From: Streptomyces capitiformicae | GTDB lineage: Bacteria; Actinomycetota; Actinomycetes; Streptomycetales; Streptomycetaceae | Length of the DNA: 64,000 bases | Direction: 5' to 3' | Assembly (NCBI RefSeq): GCF_002214185.1 | Contig: NZ_CP022161.1 | Coordinates: 9,307,486 to 9,371,485 of the forward strand | Part shown: positions 26,003 through 36,472 of the stretch, one piece after another | Position numbering within the stretch: the stretch's first letter is position 1 | Layout of the letters: every line of letters starts with the position of its first letter | The notes under the pieces: model-generated | Seen by the model: only the letters and a program-made list of their open reading frames with translations | Database searches by the model: none | Told to the model about the DNA's origin: nothing | Translations under genes and position numbers: made by a program

Positions 26003-26809
26003 ATGACCACCGTCCGTGGATTCTTCTTCCCCAAGACGGCGAGCGGAGCCTCGTCGCTGATCCCCTCACCGCCCTACCGGTACTCCGGTGACCTGCTCAC
26101 CGTCGAGTACCGCACCGACCCGGCCCGCGTGCGGGAACTGCTTCCCGAGCCCCTGGAGCTCGCCGACGAGGACCCGGGCGCGGTCGCGCTGATCTGGGCC
26201 GACTGGCAGTCCTGCTCGGCGTCCGGCGAGGAACTGCTCGACCCGGTGCTCTCCCAGTACAAGGAGGCTTTCGCGGTCGTCCGCTGCAAGTACCGGGGAC
26301 AGACCTACTCGCGCTGCGTCTACATCTGGGTCGACAAGGACTTCGCCATCGCGCGCGGGCTGCACCAGGGCTACCCGAAGAAGCTCGGCTCGATCCACCA
26401 GACGCGCCCGCACCCGTACGGCCCCGCCCCGCGCATCGAGGCGGGGGCCCGTTTCGGCGCCACGCTCGCCGCCGCCGACCGGCGCCTGGCCCACACCGTG
26501 GTCACCCTGCGCGAGCCGTCGGAGACGAACGGCTTCGTCAACGCCCACCCCATGGCCCACCACCGCTGGCTGCCCTCCATCGAGAAGGGCAAGGGCCTCG
26601 CCCTGGACGAGCTGATCGAGTCGGGCGCCGCGTCCTTCGAGGCGGGACAGGCCTGGCGCGGCGACGCGGAGCTGGAGCTGTTCGAGGCGCCCACCGAAGA
26701 ACTGGCCCGCCTGGAGATCCGCGAGCCGATCGCCGCCTACTACCGCCAGGTCGGCGTCGTCTGGGACGGCGGCCGACTGCTGGAATCCGGCACCTCCGGC
26801 GCCGAGTAG
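26003..26809 (+). CDS. Acetoacetate decarboxylase superfamily protein
   Basis: 268 residues from ATG 26003. The segment HQGYPKKLGSIHQTR matches the family's active-site region, where the second Lys forms the Schiff base in acetoacetate decarboxylase; SLIPSPPYRYSGDLLTVEYRTDPARVRELLPEPL is the typical N-terminus. It lies 13 bp after the reductase and 34 bp before the HpaE-type dehydrogenase. Members of this superfamily also include hydratases, aldolases and decarboxylases acting on 2-oxo acids, so here it could act on a ring-fission product. The HpaF, HpaH and HpaI steps have no classical gene in the cluster. Function is inferred from position only. Confidence 0.75.
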   Translation: MTTVRGFFFPKTASGASSLIPSPPYRYSGDLLTVEYRTDPARVRELLPEPLELADEDPGAVALIWADWQSCSASGEELLDPVLSQYKEAFAVVRCKYRGQTYSRCVYIWVDKDFAIARGLHQGYPKKLGSIHQTRPHPYGPAPRIEAGARFGATLAAADRRLAHTVVTLREPSETNGFVNAHPMAHHRWLPSIEKGKGLALDELIESGAASFEAGQAWRGDAELELFEAPTEELARLEIREPIAAYYRQVGVVWDGGRLLESGTSGAE

Positions 26810-26843
26810 ACCCCACCACCTCGCGAGACCGGAGGAACAGAGC

Positions 26844-28307
26844 ATGAGCGAACACACCATCACCGTGGCCGGGGTCGCCGTCGACACCCGGCACTGGATC
26901 GGCGGCGAACGCGTCGCCTCTACACAGACGTTCGAGGACGTCTCGCCCATCGACGGCAGCACGATCGGCGACATCTCCCGGGGCACAGCCATGGAGGCGG
27001 CCGCCGCCGTGGCCGCCGCGAAGGCCGCGTTCCCCGCCTGGGCCGCCACCTCCCGCGCGGAACGCGCCCGCATCCTGCACGCGATCGCCGACGGGGTCGA
27101 GAAGCGGATCGAAGAGCTCGCCATCGTCGAGACCACCGACAACGGAGCCCTTCTGCGCTCCCACCGCCGTGGGGTGATGCCGCGGGTCGCCCACAACTTC
27201 CGTTTCTTCGCGGACTGGCTGCTTTCGCTGGAGCACGAGGACTTCGAGACACGCGGCCACAGCAACCACGTCAGCTGGGACCCGGCCGGGCCCTGCGTCC
27301 TGATCACCCCGTGGAACGCCCCGCTCATGCTGGCCACGTGGAAGGTCGCCCCGGCGCTGGCCGCCGGGAACACGGTGGTGCTGAAGCCGGCCGAGTGGTC
27401 GCCGCTGACCGCCTCCCTGCTGGCCGACATCGCCGCCGAGGCGGGGCTCCCGGCGGGTGTCCTGAACGTCGTCCAGGGCTACGGCTCCGAGATCGGCGAC
27501 GCGCTGACCTCGCACCCGGACGTGCGCCGCATCAGCTTCACCGGCTCGGTACCCACGGCCAAGCGCATCGCGGAGTCGGCGGCCGCGAACCTCACGCCCC
27601 TGAGTCTCGAACTGGGCGGCAAGTCGCCGCTGCTGGTGTTCGCCGACGCGGACCTGGACCTCGCCGTCGACCTGGCGGTGGAGCAGTACGACAACGCCGG
27701 CCAGGTGTGCCTGGCTGGTACCCGGCTGTTGGTCGAGGAGTCGGTCGCGGAGGAGTTCACGCGCCGGTTCGTCGAGAAGGCGAGCGCGCTGAAGCAGGGT
27801 GATCCGCGCGACGAGGCCACCGACATCGGGCCCAACATCCACCCCCGCCAGCTGGAGAAGATCGACGGGTTCGTGCAGCGGGCCGTGGCCGCCGGTGCCC
27901 GCGCCGTCATCGGCGGCCACCGGGGGGACGGCCAGTACTACGTGCCCACCCTGCTCACCGATGTAGCCCAGGACTCCGAGATCGTGCAGGAGGAGGTCTT
28001 CGGCCCTGTCCTGACGCTGCAGACCTTCACGGACGAGGAGGAGGCCGTCCGGCTCGCCAACGGCACCCGCTTCGGCCTGGCCGCCACCGTCTTCACGGGC
28101 GACCACGAGTGCGCCGAACGCGTCACCGCGCGGCTGGTCGCGGGCACGGTGTGGGTGAACTGCTTCTTCGTCCGCGACCTGCAGGCACCCTTCGGCGGCT
28201 CCCGGCTTTCCGGCGTCGGCCGCGAGGGCGGCACCTGGAGCTTCGACTTCTACTGCGACGTCAAGAACACCGTGACCGCCCCGAGCGGTTGGAGGAACCA
28301 TGGGTGA
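26844..28307 (+). CDS. hpaE: Aldehyde dehydrogenase, 5-carboxymethyl-2-hydroxymuconate-semialdehyde type
   Basis: NAD-dependent oxidation of the semialdehyde formed by ring cleavage of homoprotocatechuate. The 487-residue ALDH has the NAD-binding TPWNAPLMLATWK, the general base in LELGGKSP (Glu256), the nucleophile in NAGQVCLAGT (Cys289), and the late EEVFGPVLTLQTF. Start ATG 26844 has GGAGGAA upstream. It overlaps the HpaD-type gene by 8 bp, a pairing seen in hpa/hpc operons. The specific substrate rests on this neighbour pair; the ALDH fold itself is certain. Confidence 0.85.
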   Translation: MSEHTITVAGVAVDTRHWIGGERVASTQTFEDVSPIDGSTIGDISRGTAMEAAAAVAAAKAAFPAWAATSRAERARILHAIADGVEKRIEELAIVETTDNGALLRSHRRGVMPRVAHNFRFFADWLLSLEHEDFETRGHSNHVSWDPAGPCVLITPWNAPLMLATWKVAPALAAGNTVVLKPAEWSPLTASLLADIAAEAGLPAGVLNVVQGYGSEIGDALTSHPDVRRISFTGSVPTAKRIAESAAANLTPLSLELGGKSPLLVFADADLDLAVDLAVEQYDNAGQVCLAGTRLLVEESVAEEFTRRFVEKASALKQGDPRDEATDIGPNIHPRQLEKIDGFVQRAVAAGARAVIGGHRGDGQYYVPTLLTDVAQDSEIVQEEVFGPVLTLQTFTDEEEAVRLANGTRFGLAATVFTGDHECAERVTARLVAGTVWVNCFFVRDLQAPFGGSRLSGVGREGGTWSFDFYCDVKNTVTAPSGWRNHG

Positions 28308-29226
28308 GATCGTCGGGGCGGGCCTGCTCGCCCACGTCCCCACCATCGTGCTGCCCGAGGAGACCCGGCTGGAGCTCAACGGGGGCAAGGAGATCACCCT
28401 CGTCACCGGCCTGAACCAGCTCCGTCAGGACGTCTTCGCCCGCGACGACTACGACACCGTCGTCGTCCTGGACTCCCACTGGGCCACCACCGTCGAGTTC
28501 GTCGTCACCGCGCAAGCCCGCCGCGCCGGCCTGTTCACCTCCGAGGAACTGCCACGCGGCATGTGCCGGATGCCGTACGACTTCCCCGGTGATCCCGAAC
28601 TGGCCGGGAACATTGAGAAGTTCGCCGACCGGCACGGCACCTGGATCACCGCGATCGACGACGACCACCTGCCGATCTACTACGCCACCATCAACCTGTG
28701 GAAGTTCCTCGGCGAGGGGCTGCCCGACAAGCGGTGGGTGACCATCGGCGTCTGCCAGACCGGCGACATGGAGGACCACCTGCGCCTCGGCCGCGCCCTG
28801 GCCGACGGCATCGCCGCCACTCCGGGGCGACGCGTGCTGCTGATCGCCTCCGGTGCCCTCTCGCACACTTTCTGGCCGTTGCGTGAGCTGCGCGACCACG
28901 AGTCCAGCGACCCGGTGCACATCTTCACGCCCGAGGCCCGCGAGGCGGACTTCGAGCGGATCGCCTGGTTCAAGGAGGGCCGTCACGACAAGGTCCTCGA
29001 CACGATGGACGCGTTCTGGAAGTACAAGCCGGAGGCGAAGTTCTTCCACTACCTGATGATGGCCGGTGCCCTCGGCGAGCGCGCCTGCGTCGCCACGGCC
29101 CGCCAGTACGGCGAGTACGAGAACTCGATCGGCACCGGCCAGGTCCACCTCTGGTTCGACCGCCCCGCCGACGGCTGGACCGGAACCGGCCTGCCCACCC
29201 CGCGCACCCCCCACAGCCGTATCTAG
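28300..29226 (+). CDS. hpaD: 3,4-dihydroxyphenylacetate 2,3-dioxygenase (class III extradiol)
   Basis: Opens the catechol ring next to the hydroxyls (meta cleavage) with Fe(II) and O2. The 308-residue LigB-fold protein parallels E. coli HpaD block by block: LLAHVPTI (metal His), VVLDSHW (second His), LFTSEELPRGMCRMPYDFPGDPEL, LLIASGALSHTF (catalytic His) and NSIGTGQVHLWF. ATG 28300 lies inside the end of the dehydrogenase gene. HpaG type follows 11 bp later. A related catechol with other side chain or a methoxy group is possible; the fold and order point to homoprotocatechuate. Confidence 0.88.
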   Translation: MGEIVGAGLLAHVPTIVLPEETRLELNGGKEITLVTGLNQLRQDVFARDDYDTVVVLDSHWATTVEFVVTAQARRAGLFTSEELPRGMCRMPYDFPGDPELAGNIEKFADRHGTWITAIDDDHLPIYYATINLWKFLGEGLPDKRWVTIGVCQTGDMEDHLRLGRALADGIAATPGRRVLLIASGALSHTFWPLRELRDHESSDPVHIFTPEAREADFERIAWFKEGRHDKVLDTMDAFWKYKPEAKFFHYLMMAGALGERACVATARQYGEYENSIGTGQVHLWFDRPADGWTGTGLPTPRTPHSRI

Positions 29227-29237
29227 GAGTCCGTGAC

Positions 29238-30083
29238 ATGCCCGAGTACCGCCGCATCCTCCTCGACGGCGCCGCCGTCCAGGTCACCGTCGACGGTGAC
29301 GAACTCGTCGCCGGGGACGGCCGCCGCGTGAAGACCGACGACGCGCAGCACCTGCCCCCGGTCGTCCCCTCCAAGGTCGTCGCCGTCCACCTCAACCACC
29401 GCAGCCGCGTCGACGAGTTCCAGATCGACCTCCCCGAGACGCCCACCTACTTCCACAAGCCGACCTCGGCCCTCAACTCCCACAAGGGCGCCATCGTCCG
29501 TCCCGAGGGCTGCAAGTGGCTCAACTACGAGGGCGAGGTCGCCATCGTCATCGGGAAGACCGCGCGCAACATCTCCCCGGCCGAAGCGGGCGAGTACATC
29601 GTCGGCTACACCATCGCCAACGACTACGGCCTGCACGACTTCCGCGACACCGACGCCGGCTCCATGCTCCGCGTCAAGGGCTCCGACACCCTCTGCCCCC
29701 TCGGCCCCGGCCTGGTCACCGATTGGGACTTCCACGGCAAGGCCCTGCGCACGTACGTCAACGGGGAGGTCGTCCAGGACGGTACGACGGACGAGATGAA
29801 GTGGGACATGCACTACCTCGTCGCCGACATCGCCCGCACGATCACCCTGTACCCGGGAGACGTACTGCTGTCCGGCACCCCGGCCAATTCCCGCCCCGTC
29901 CAGCCCGGAGACGTCGTCGAGGTCGAGGTGGAGGGCCTCGGCAGACTCACCAACCACATCGTCACCGGCCCCACTCCCGTCCGCACCGACGTCGGCGCCC
30001 AGCCCACCGAGTCGGAGGAAGTGCTGTCCACCGCGCTCGGCGGCGACTGGGAGTTCCGCGGCATCCGCCCGCCGAAGCGTTGA
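29238..30083 (+). CDS. hpaG: Fumarylacetoacetase-family isomerase/decarboxylase (HpaG/HpcE type)
   Basis: Predicted to decarboxylate and isomerise the open-chain product of homoprotocatechuate cleavage. 281 residues with an FAH catalytic domain from about residue 70: FHKPTSALNSHKGAIVRP, the metal-binding NYEGEVAIVIGK, IANDYGLHDFRDTD, and LLSGTPANSRPVQPGDVVEVEVEGLGRL. One FAH module is present where E. coli HpaG has two, so isomerase and decarboxylase activities may not both reside here. It is third in the hpaE-hpaD-hpaG series and 49 bp before a TetR gene. Confidence 0.83.
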   Translation: MPEYRRILLDGAAVQVTVDGDELVAGDGRRVKTDDAQHLPPVVPSKVVAVHLNHRSRVDEFQIDLPETPTYFHKPTSALNSHKGAIVRPEGCKWLNYEGEVAIVIGKTARNISPAEAGEYIVGYTIANDYGLHDFRDTDAGSMLRVKGSDTLCPLGPGLVTDWDFHGKALRTYVNGEVVQDGTTDEMKWDMHYLVADIARTITLYPGDVLLSGTPANSRPVQPGDVVEVEVEGLGRLTNHIVTGPTPVRTDVGAQPTESEEVLSTALGGDWEFRGIRPPKR

Positions 30084-30132
30084 CGCCCCTGCGACGGTCT
30101 GCCGGTCCCCGCATACGGGTAGGGTCGCGCTC

Positions 30133-30735
30133 ATGAGCGATTCCGCCGAGAAGCCAGCCGTCAGGCCCCGCAAGCGCGTGGACTACGGGACCGGCCGTGA
30201 GGCCCTGCTCAACGCGGCCGTGCGCGTGGTGGCCCGCGGCGGGCTGCGCAAGCTCACCTATCGCGCCGTCGCGGAGGAGGCGGGTGTCACGCACGGGCTC
30301 GTGGTGCACCACTTCGGCTCGCGGGACGCGCTGATCGAGGCAGCCCTCGAACACGCGGTGCGCACCAGCGCGAGTACGAGCTCCCTGGAACCCGGCACGG
30401 GCGACATCGCGGACTTCGCGGCGGGACTGGCGGACATGGTCACCCGCGAGCCGGCCATGCAGACGTTCCAGTACGAGCTCATGCTCGAATCCCGACGCAG
30501 GCCCGAGCTGCTGCCGCAGATCCGCGCGCTGTACGACGAGTACTTCCAGGCCACGGAGAGGGAGCTGTCCCGCAGCCTGCCCGACGGCACCAGCCCTGCC
30601 CTGACCCGGCTTGTCTTCGCCGCCCTGGAGGGTCTCGTGCTGCACCAGCTGGTCCTCGACGAGCCGGACGTCACCGAGGCCGCGCTGAAGGAACTGCGGT
30701 CATTGCTGACCCGGCAGCCGGGAGACGCAGAGTAG
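30133..30735 (+). CDS. TetR family regulator A (paralogue of that at 42729)
   Basis: 200 residues. The helix-turn-helix (about residues 17-65) reads GLRKLTYRAVAEEAGVTHGLVVHHFGSRDALIEAAL. The ligand domain contains FQYELMLESRRRPELLPQIRALYDEYF and LVFAALEGLVLHQL. The regulator at 42729 has almost the same recognition helix (AGVTHGLVAHHFGSRD) and the same FQYEL-LES-RRPEL pattern, so both probably bind the same operator, best candidate TATCC-N4-GGATA. It is the last gene of the rightward hpa operon and is followed by a strong terminator. Confidence 0.88.
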   Translation: MSDSAEKPAVRPRKRVDYGTGREALLNAAVRVVARGGLRKLTYRAVAEEAGVTHGLVVHHFGSRDALIEAALEHAVRTSASTSSLEPGTGDIADFAAGLADMVTREPAMQTFQYELMLESRRRPELLPQIRALYDEYFQATERELSRSLPDGTSPALTRLVFAALEGLVLHQLVLDEPDVTEAALKELRSLLTRQPGDAE

Positions 30736-30770
30736 TCGCCCCCTGCCAATCCCTGCATAACAGCAGGTCA

Positions 30771-30807
30771 GGACGAGCCCCCGTCGCCTGGCGACGGGGG
30801 CTCGTCC
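30771..30807 (+). terminator. Strong terminator after the hpa/tetR operon
   Basis: A perfect 18-bp inverted repeat, GGACGAGCCCCCGTCGCC paired with its complement 30790-30807 around one base, followed by GTTTCC. It separates the operon from the P450-2 promoter. Confidence 0.85.
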
Positions 30808-30856
30808 GTTTCCGGCGGCGTAAAGAGTTGATTACGTGCCCGCGAAGTATTGACGA

Positions 30857-30876
30857 AATTATCCGGCTGGATAATT
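30857..30876. promoter_or_regulatory. Operator AATTATCCGGCTGGATAATT, perfect 8-bp arms
   Basis: The best copy of the TATCC-N4-GGATA family, 91 bp before P450-2. TTGACG at 30850-30855 could be a -35 element, which would put the palindrome across the promoter spacer and -10, a repression site. Confidence 0.75.
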
Positions 30877-30966
30877 CTCGGCGGTACGGGGCCCTTGGTT
30901 CGCCCCTCCTTCTTCCACTCCCCAGCTCCCCCTCCGCCTCGCGCCCGATACGAGGAGTGCCACGCC

Positions 30967-32163
30967 GTGACCGTCACCACCGCAGGACCCGCGTCCGCCA
31001 CCGAGGACCTGCTGCCCTTCCGCGACCCAGGCTTCCGTGCGGACCCGTACCCGTACTACGCGCGGCTGCGGCAGGATCACCCTGTCTACCGGCATCCGGT
31101 CGGCCTGTACGTCGTCTCCCGCTACGAGGACGTCGCCCGGCTGATCCGCAACCCCAGCCTGAGCGTGGAGCAGCTCGACTTCGGGGTCGCCGACCCGATC
31201 CACCACACCATGCTCGGCAAGGACGCCCCCGACCACACGCGGCTGCGGCGGATCACCAACCGCTGGTTCACACCCAAGGCCGTCGAGGAGTGGTCCAAGG
31301 TGATGCGCGCCTCCGTGGAGGCCGTGCTCGACGAGGTCGAGAAGGGCGACGGCACCCTGGACGCGGCCGACGGCCTCTCCCTGAAGTGCACCTTCGAGAC
31401 CACCTGCCACATCTTCGGCATCGAGCCGACCGAGATGGACACCATCCAGCGCAAGACCTACGAGATCGGACTGAGCCTCGGCCCCGGCGGCAACGACGAG
31501 GAGGCCCGCGCCACGACGGAGGCGTTCGCCTGGTTCGCCGAGCACATCCGCCGGCTCGTGGCCGACAAGCGGGCACACCCCGGCGAGGGACTGATCGACG
31601 CCTTCATCGCCGCGCAGGACGAGGGCAAGATGACCGAGGAAGAGGTCGTCTACACCATCTTCCTGTTCTTCGCCGTGGGCCACCTCGACGTCAAGCACCT
31701 GATCAATCACGGCATCTGGCTGATGACGCAGCGGCCCGAGCTGTTCGCCGCCTACCGGGACGAGCCGGAGGCGCGGCCCGGCATCATCAACGAGATCCTG
31801 CGCATCGACACACCCGAGTCGATGGTGGTGCGCCTGACCACGCAGGACACGGTCATCGGCGACACCGCCGTACCGGCCGGAGAGGCGCTGGCCCTGCTCA
31901 TCGCCTCCGCCAACCGCGACCCCGAGGTCTTCACCGACCCCGACACCTTCGACCACACCCGCCCCCTCGCCGCCAGCCAGCACCTTGCCTTCGGCTCCGG
32001 CATGCACGGCTGCGCCGGCCAGGTCCTGGCCCGCGCCGAGGCCGACATCGTCTTCAGCTCGATCGTCAACCGGTTCTCCGGTGTCGAGTTGGCGGGTGAG
32101 CCCGCCTACGCCCACACCGAGTTCCTGCGCACCATCACCCACCTCCCCGTCCGTTTCCTCTGA
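30967..32163 (+). CDS. Cytochrome P450 with unusual I-helix (P450-2)
   Basis: A soluble 398-residue P450; GTG 30967 has GAGGAG 9 bp upstream. ExxR is present in NEILRIDTPE, and the heme loop is canonical FGSGMHGCAGQVLARAE with Cys349. The I-helix reads FLFFAVGHLDVKHLINH: where A-G-x-E/D-T-T is expected it has V-G-H-L-D-V, so the proton-relay acid-alcohol pair is missing or displaced. It heads an operon with ferredoxin-2 (32 bp) and a formate-dehydrogenase-like enzyme, under a TATCC operator. The coupling to C1-disposal genes suggests an O- or N-demethylase releasing formaldehyde. Confidence 0.9.
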   Translation: MTVTTAGPASATEDLLPFRDPGFRADPYPYYARLRQDHPVYRHPVGLYVVSRYEDVARLIRNPSLSVEQLDFGVADPIHHTMLGKDAPDHTRLRRITNRWFTPKAVEEWSKVMRASVEAVLDEVEKGDGTLDAADGLSLKCTFETTCHIFGIEPTEMDTIQRKTYEIGLSLGPGGNDEEARATTEAFAWFAEHIRRLVADKRAHPGEGLIDAFIAAQDEGKMTEEEVVYTIFLFFAVGHLDVKHLINHGIWLMTQRPELFAAYRDEPEARPGIINEILRIDTPESMVVRLTTQDTVIGDTAVPAGEALALLIASANRDPEVFTDPDTFDHTRPLAASQHLAFGSGMHGCAGQVLARAEADIVFSSIVNRFSGVELAGEPAYAHTEFLRTITHLPVRFL

Positions 32164-32195
32164 TCCCCCGACCCCTCCGAGAGACAGGAGCCGTC

Positions 32196-32408
32196 ATGAA
32201 GGTCGAAGTCGACCTCAACAAGTGCCAGGACCACGGCCAGTGCGTGTACGCCGCCCCCGACCTGTTCGCGCTGGACGACGAGGGACGCCTGTCCCTGCGA
32301 TCGCAGGCGACGGACGTCTACGTGGCCGACGTGGACGAGGCAAGCGCCGAGGAGCTGTACGAGGCCGCCGAGGTCTGTCCGCTCCAGGCCATCACGGTGC
32401 ACGAGTAG
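32196..32408 (+). CDS. [3Fe-4S] ferredoxin (ferredoxin-2)
   Basis: 70 residues from ATG 32196 with GACAGGAG upstream. KCQDHGQC and AEVCPLQAI are the cluster-binding sequences, as in ferredoxin-1, with which it shares nearly the whole first 20 residues; an acidic insert (VADVDEASAEELYEA) makes it eight residues longer. It lies between P450-2 and the molybdoenzyme and should feed P450-2. Confidence 0.92.
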   Translation: MKVEVDLNKCQDHGQCVYAAPDLFALDDEGRLSLRSQATDVYVADVDEASAEELYEAAEVCPLQAITVHE

Positions 32409-32421
32409 ACGGGAACGCGGC

Positions 32422-34752
<2,331 letters not shown>

Positions 34753-34841
34753 GTCACGGTCCTGTAAAGACCTCCGCGTCCGCAGAAGGATCTCACCGCA
34801 ACCCCTTGTCAAACGGATAGTTCCAGCTCACCATGGGGCAA

Positions 34842-34862
34842 CTCGTTTGGCCTAAAACAAAC
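34842..34862. promoter_or_regulatory. Weaker GTTTGG-type site before the permease
   Basis: CTCGTTTGGCCTAAAACAAA resembles the TTGTTTGGTGCCAAAC palindrome in its left half and has two imperfect right halves. It lies about 35-55 bp before the permease start. A GGATA half-site is at 34815. Confidence 0.4.
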
Positions 34863-34896
34863 TTCCGCCCTCCCCGTTCCCCGGCAGGTGATTCGA

Positions 34897-36354
34897 GTGG
34901 ACAGTCAGACCGCGGTCGCGACGCAGACCGCTGATGATGCATCCATAGCAGGCAGACTCAAGCCCAACTCTCTCGGTGTCCTCGGCATCCTCTTCTTCGT
35001 TCTCTCCGCCCAGGCGCCGCTGACCGGCATCGCCGGGGCCGTGCCCATCGCCATCGCCATCGGCAACGGCGCCGGCGCTCCGGCCGCCTACCTCGCGGCC
35101 GGCGTCATCATCCTGCTGTTCTCCGTCGGATTCGTCGCCATGGGCCGCCACGTCGTGGACGCCGGAGCCTTCTACACCTACATCGGCAAAGGGCTCGGCC
35201 GCTCGGCCGGCTCCGGCAGCGCCGCTGTCGCGCTCTTCGCCTACTGCGCCGTCCAGGCATGCATGTACGGGCTGTACGGAAGCATCATGAGCGGCCTTGT
35301 CGAGCAGTACACCGGGGCCCACGTGGCGTGGTGGGTCTGGGCGCTGGTCACCATGGCGATCGTGCAGGTTCTCGGCGCCTCCGGCATCGAGATGGGCGCC
35401 AAGATCCTCGCCGTCTTCGTGCTCGCCGAGTTCAGCATCCTGATCGCCTTCGCCCTCGTGACCCTCTTCACGGGTGGCGGCCCCGAGGGGCTCGGTCTCA
35501 CGGAGAGCTTCTCGCCGTCCGCCGCGCTGCAGGGCGCTCCCGGCGTGGCCCTGATGTTCGCCGTGGCGTCGATGTTCGGCTTCGAGGCCACCGCCATCTA
35601 TGGCGAGGAGGCCCGCGAACCCCGCAAGACCGTCCCCCGGGCCACCTACGTGTCCGTCGCGGTGATCACCGGCTTCTTCGCCTTCACCTCATGGATGCTG
35701 GTCTCCGCGCACGGTGCGTCCCAGGCCGCGGCCGAGGCGGGCAAGGCCCTGGAGAGCGGCGACGCCGCGGCCTTCGTCTTCGCGCCGATCGCCACCCAGT
35801 TCGGCGGCTGGGTCAACGACGTGCTGCCGATCCTGCTGGCCACCTCCCTGTTCGCCGGCCTCCTGGCCTTCCACAACTCCGCCAACCGCTACCTGTTCTC
35901 CCTCGGCCGCGAAGGGCTCCTGCCGCACGGTCTGACCGCCCTCAACCGGCGTCACTCGCCCTGGGTGGCGGGCACCGTGCAGACCGCGGTCGCGGTGCTG
36001 CTCGTGGTGCCGTTCGCGGTCCTGGGCAAGGACCCGGTGCTGACCCTCTTCTCCTGGTTCAGCGGGGTCGCGGTCCTCGGCATCATGCTGCTGTACTTCC
36101 TGACCTCGGTCTCGGTCGTCGTGTTCTTCCGCCGCTCAAGCGCCGACACCCGCCCCTGGAACACCCTGATCGCCCCCGTCCTGGGCGCCCTCGGCATCGC
36201 CGGTGCCATCTGGCTCATCATCGCCAACTTCACGACGCTGATCGGCGGTGACCAGACGACGGCCATATGGCTCCAGCTCACCGTTCCGGTGGTGCTGATC
36301 CTCGGCGTCGTCGCCGCCCGGCTGACGCGGTCCCGGACACAGACCGCCGACTGA
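34897..36354 (+). CDS. APC family amino acid/amine permease
   Basis: Proton-coupled uptake across the cell membrane. GTG 34897 (AGGTG upstream) gives 485 residues; GTG 34888 is an alternative start. The N-terminal LKPNSLGVLGILFFVLSAQAPLTG is the unwound TM1 substrate-binding segment, and about twelve hydrophobic spans follow. SMFGFEATAIYGEEAREPRKTVPRATY is the conserved TM6-loop. The cluster context (GS-like ligase, aldehyde dehydrogenase, PuuD-like hydrolase) is that of the E. coli puu genes, where PuuP is an APC importer. Substrate here is therefore likely an amine. Confidence 0.88.
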   Translation: MDSQTAVATQTADDASIAGRLKPNSLGVLGILFFVLSAQAPLTGIAGAVPIAIAIGNGAGAPAAYLAAGVIILLFSVGFVAMGRHVVDAGAFYTYIGKGLGRSAGSGSAAVALFAYCAVQACMYGLYGSIMSGLVEQYTGAHVAWWVWALVTMAIVQVLGASGIEMGAKILAVFVLAEFSILIAFALVTLFTGGGPEGLGLTESFSPSAALQGAPGVALMFAVASMFGFEATAIYGEEAREPRKTVPRATYVSVAVITGFFAFTSWMLVSAHGASQAAAEAGKALESGDAAAFVFAPIATQFGGWVNDVLPILLATSLFAGLLAFHNSANRYLFSLGREGLLPHGLTALNRRHSPWVAGTVQTAVAVLLVVPFAVLGKDPVLTLFSWFSGVAVLGIMLLYFLTSVSVVVFFRRSSADTRPWNTLIAPVLGALGIAGAIWLIIANFTTLIGGDQTTAIWLQLTVPVVLILGVVAARLTRSRTQTAD

Positions 36355-36372
36355 ACACCGCTTTGCCTCACC

Positions 36373-36404
36373 GATACGGCCGGAGCCTGCGCCCCGGCCG
36401 TATC
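36373..36404 (+). terminator. Terminator after the permease gene
   Basis: GATACGGCCGG (36373-36383) pairs with CCGGCCGTATC (36394-36404) across a 10-base loop, 18 bp after the permease stop. Confidence 0.75.
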
Positions 36405-36428
36405 CGGCCTTCTGCCGGAGCGCGTGAG

Positions 36429-36445
36429 TTGTTTTCGCCAAACGA
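36429..36445. promoter_or_regulatory. Operator-like site TTGTTTTCGCCAAACGA
   Basis: Shares TTGTTT and GCCAAACG with the palindrome at 24350-24367, one base shorter in the centre, 27 bp before the aldehyde dehydrogenase start. Confidence 0.5.
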
Positions 36446-36472
36446 AACGGATGAGACGGAGAGGGAGAGCGT

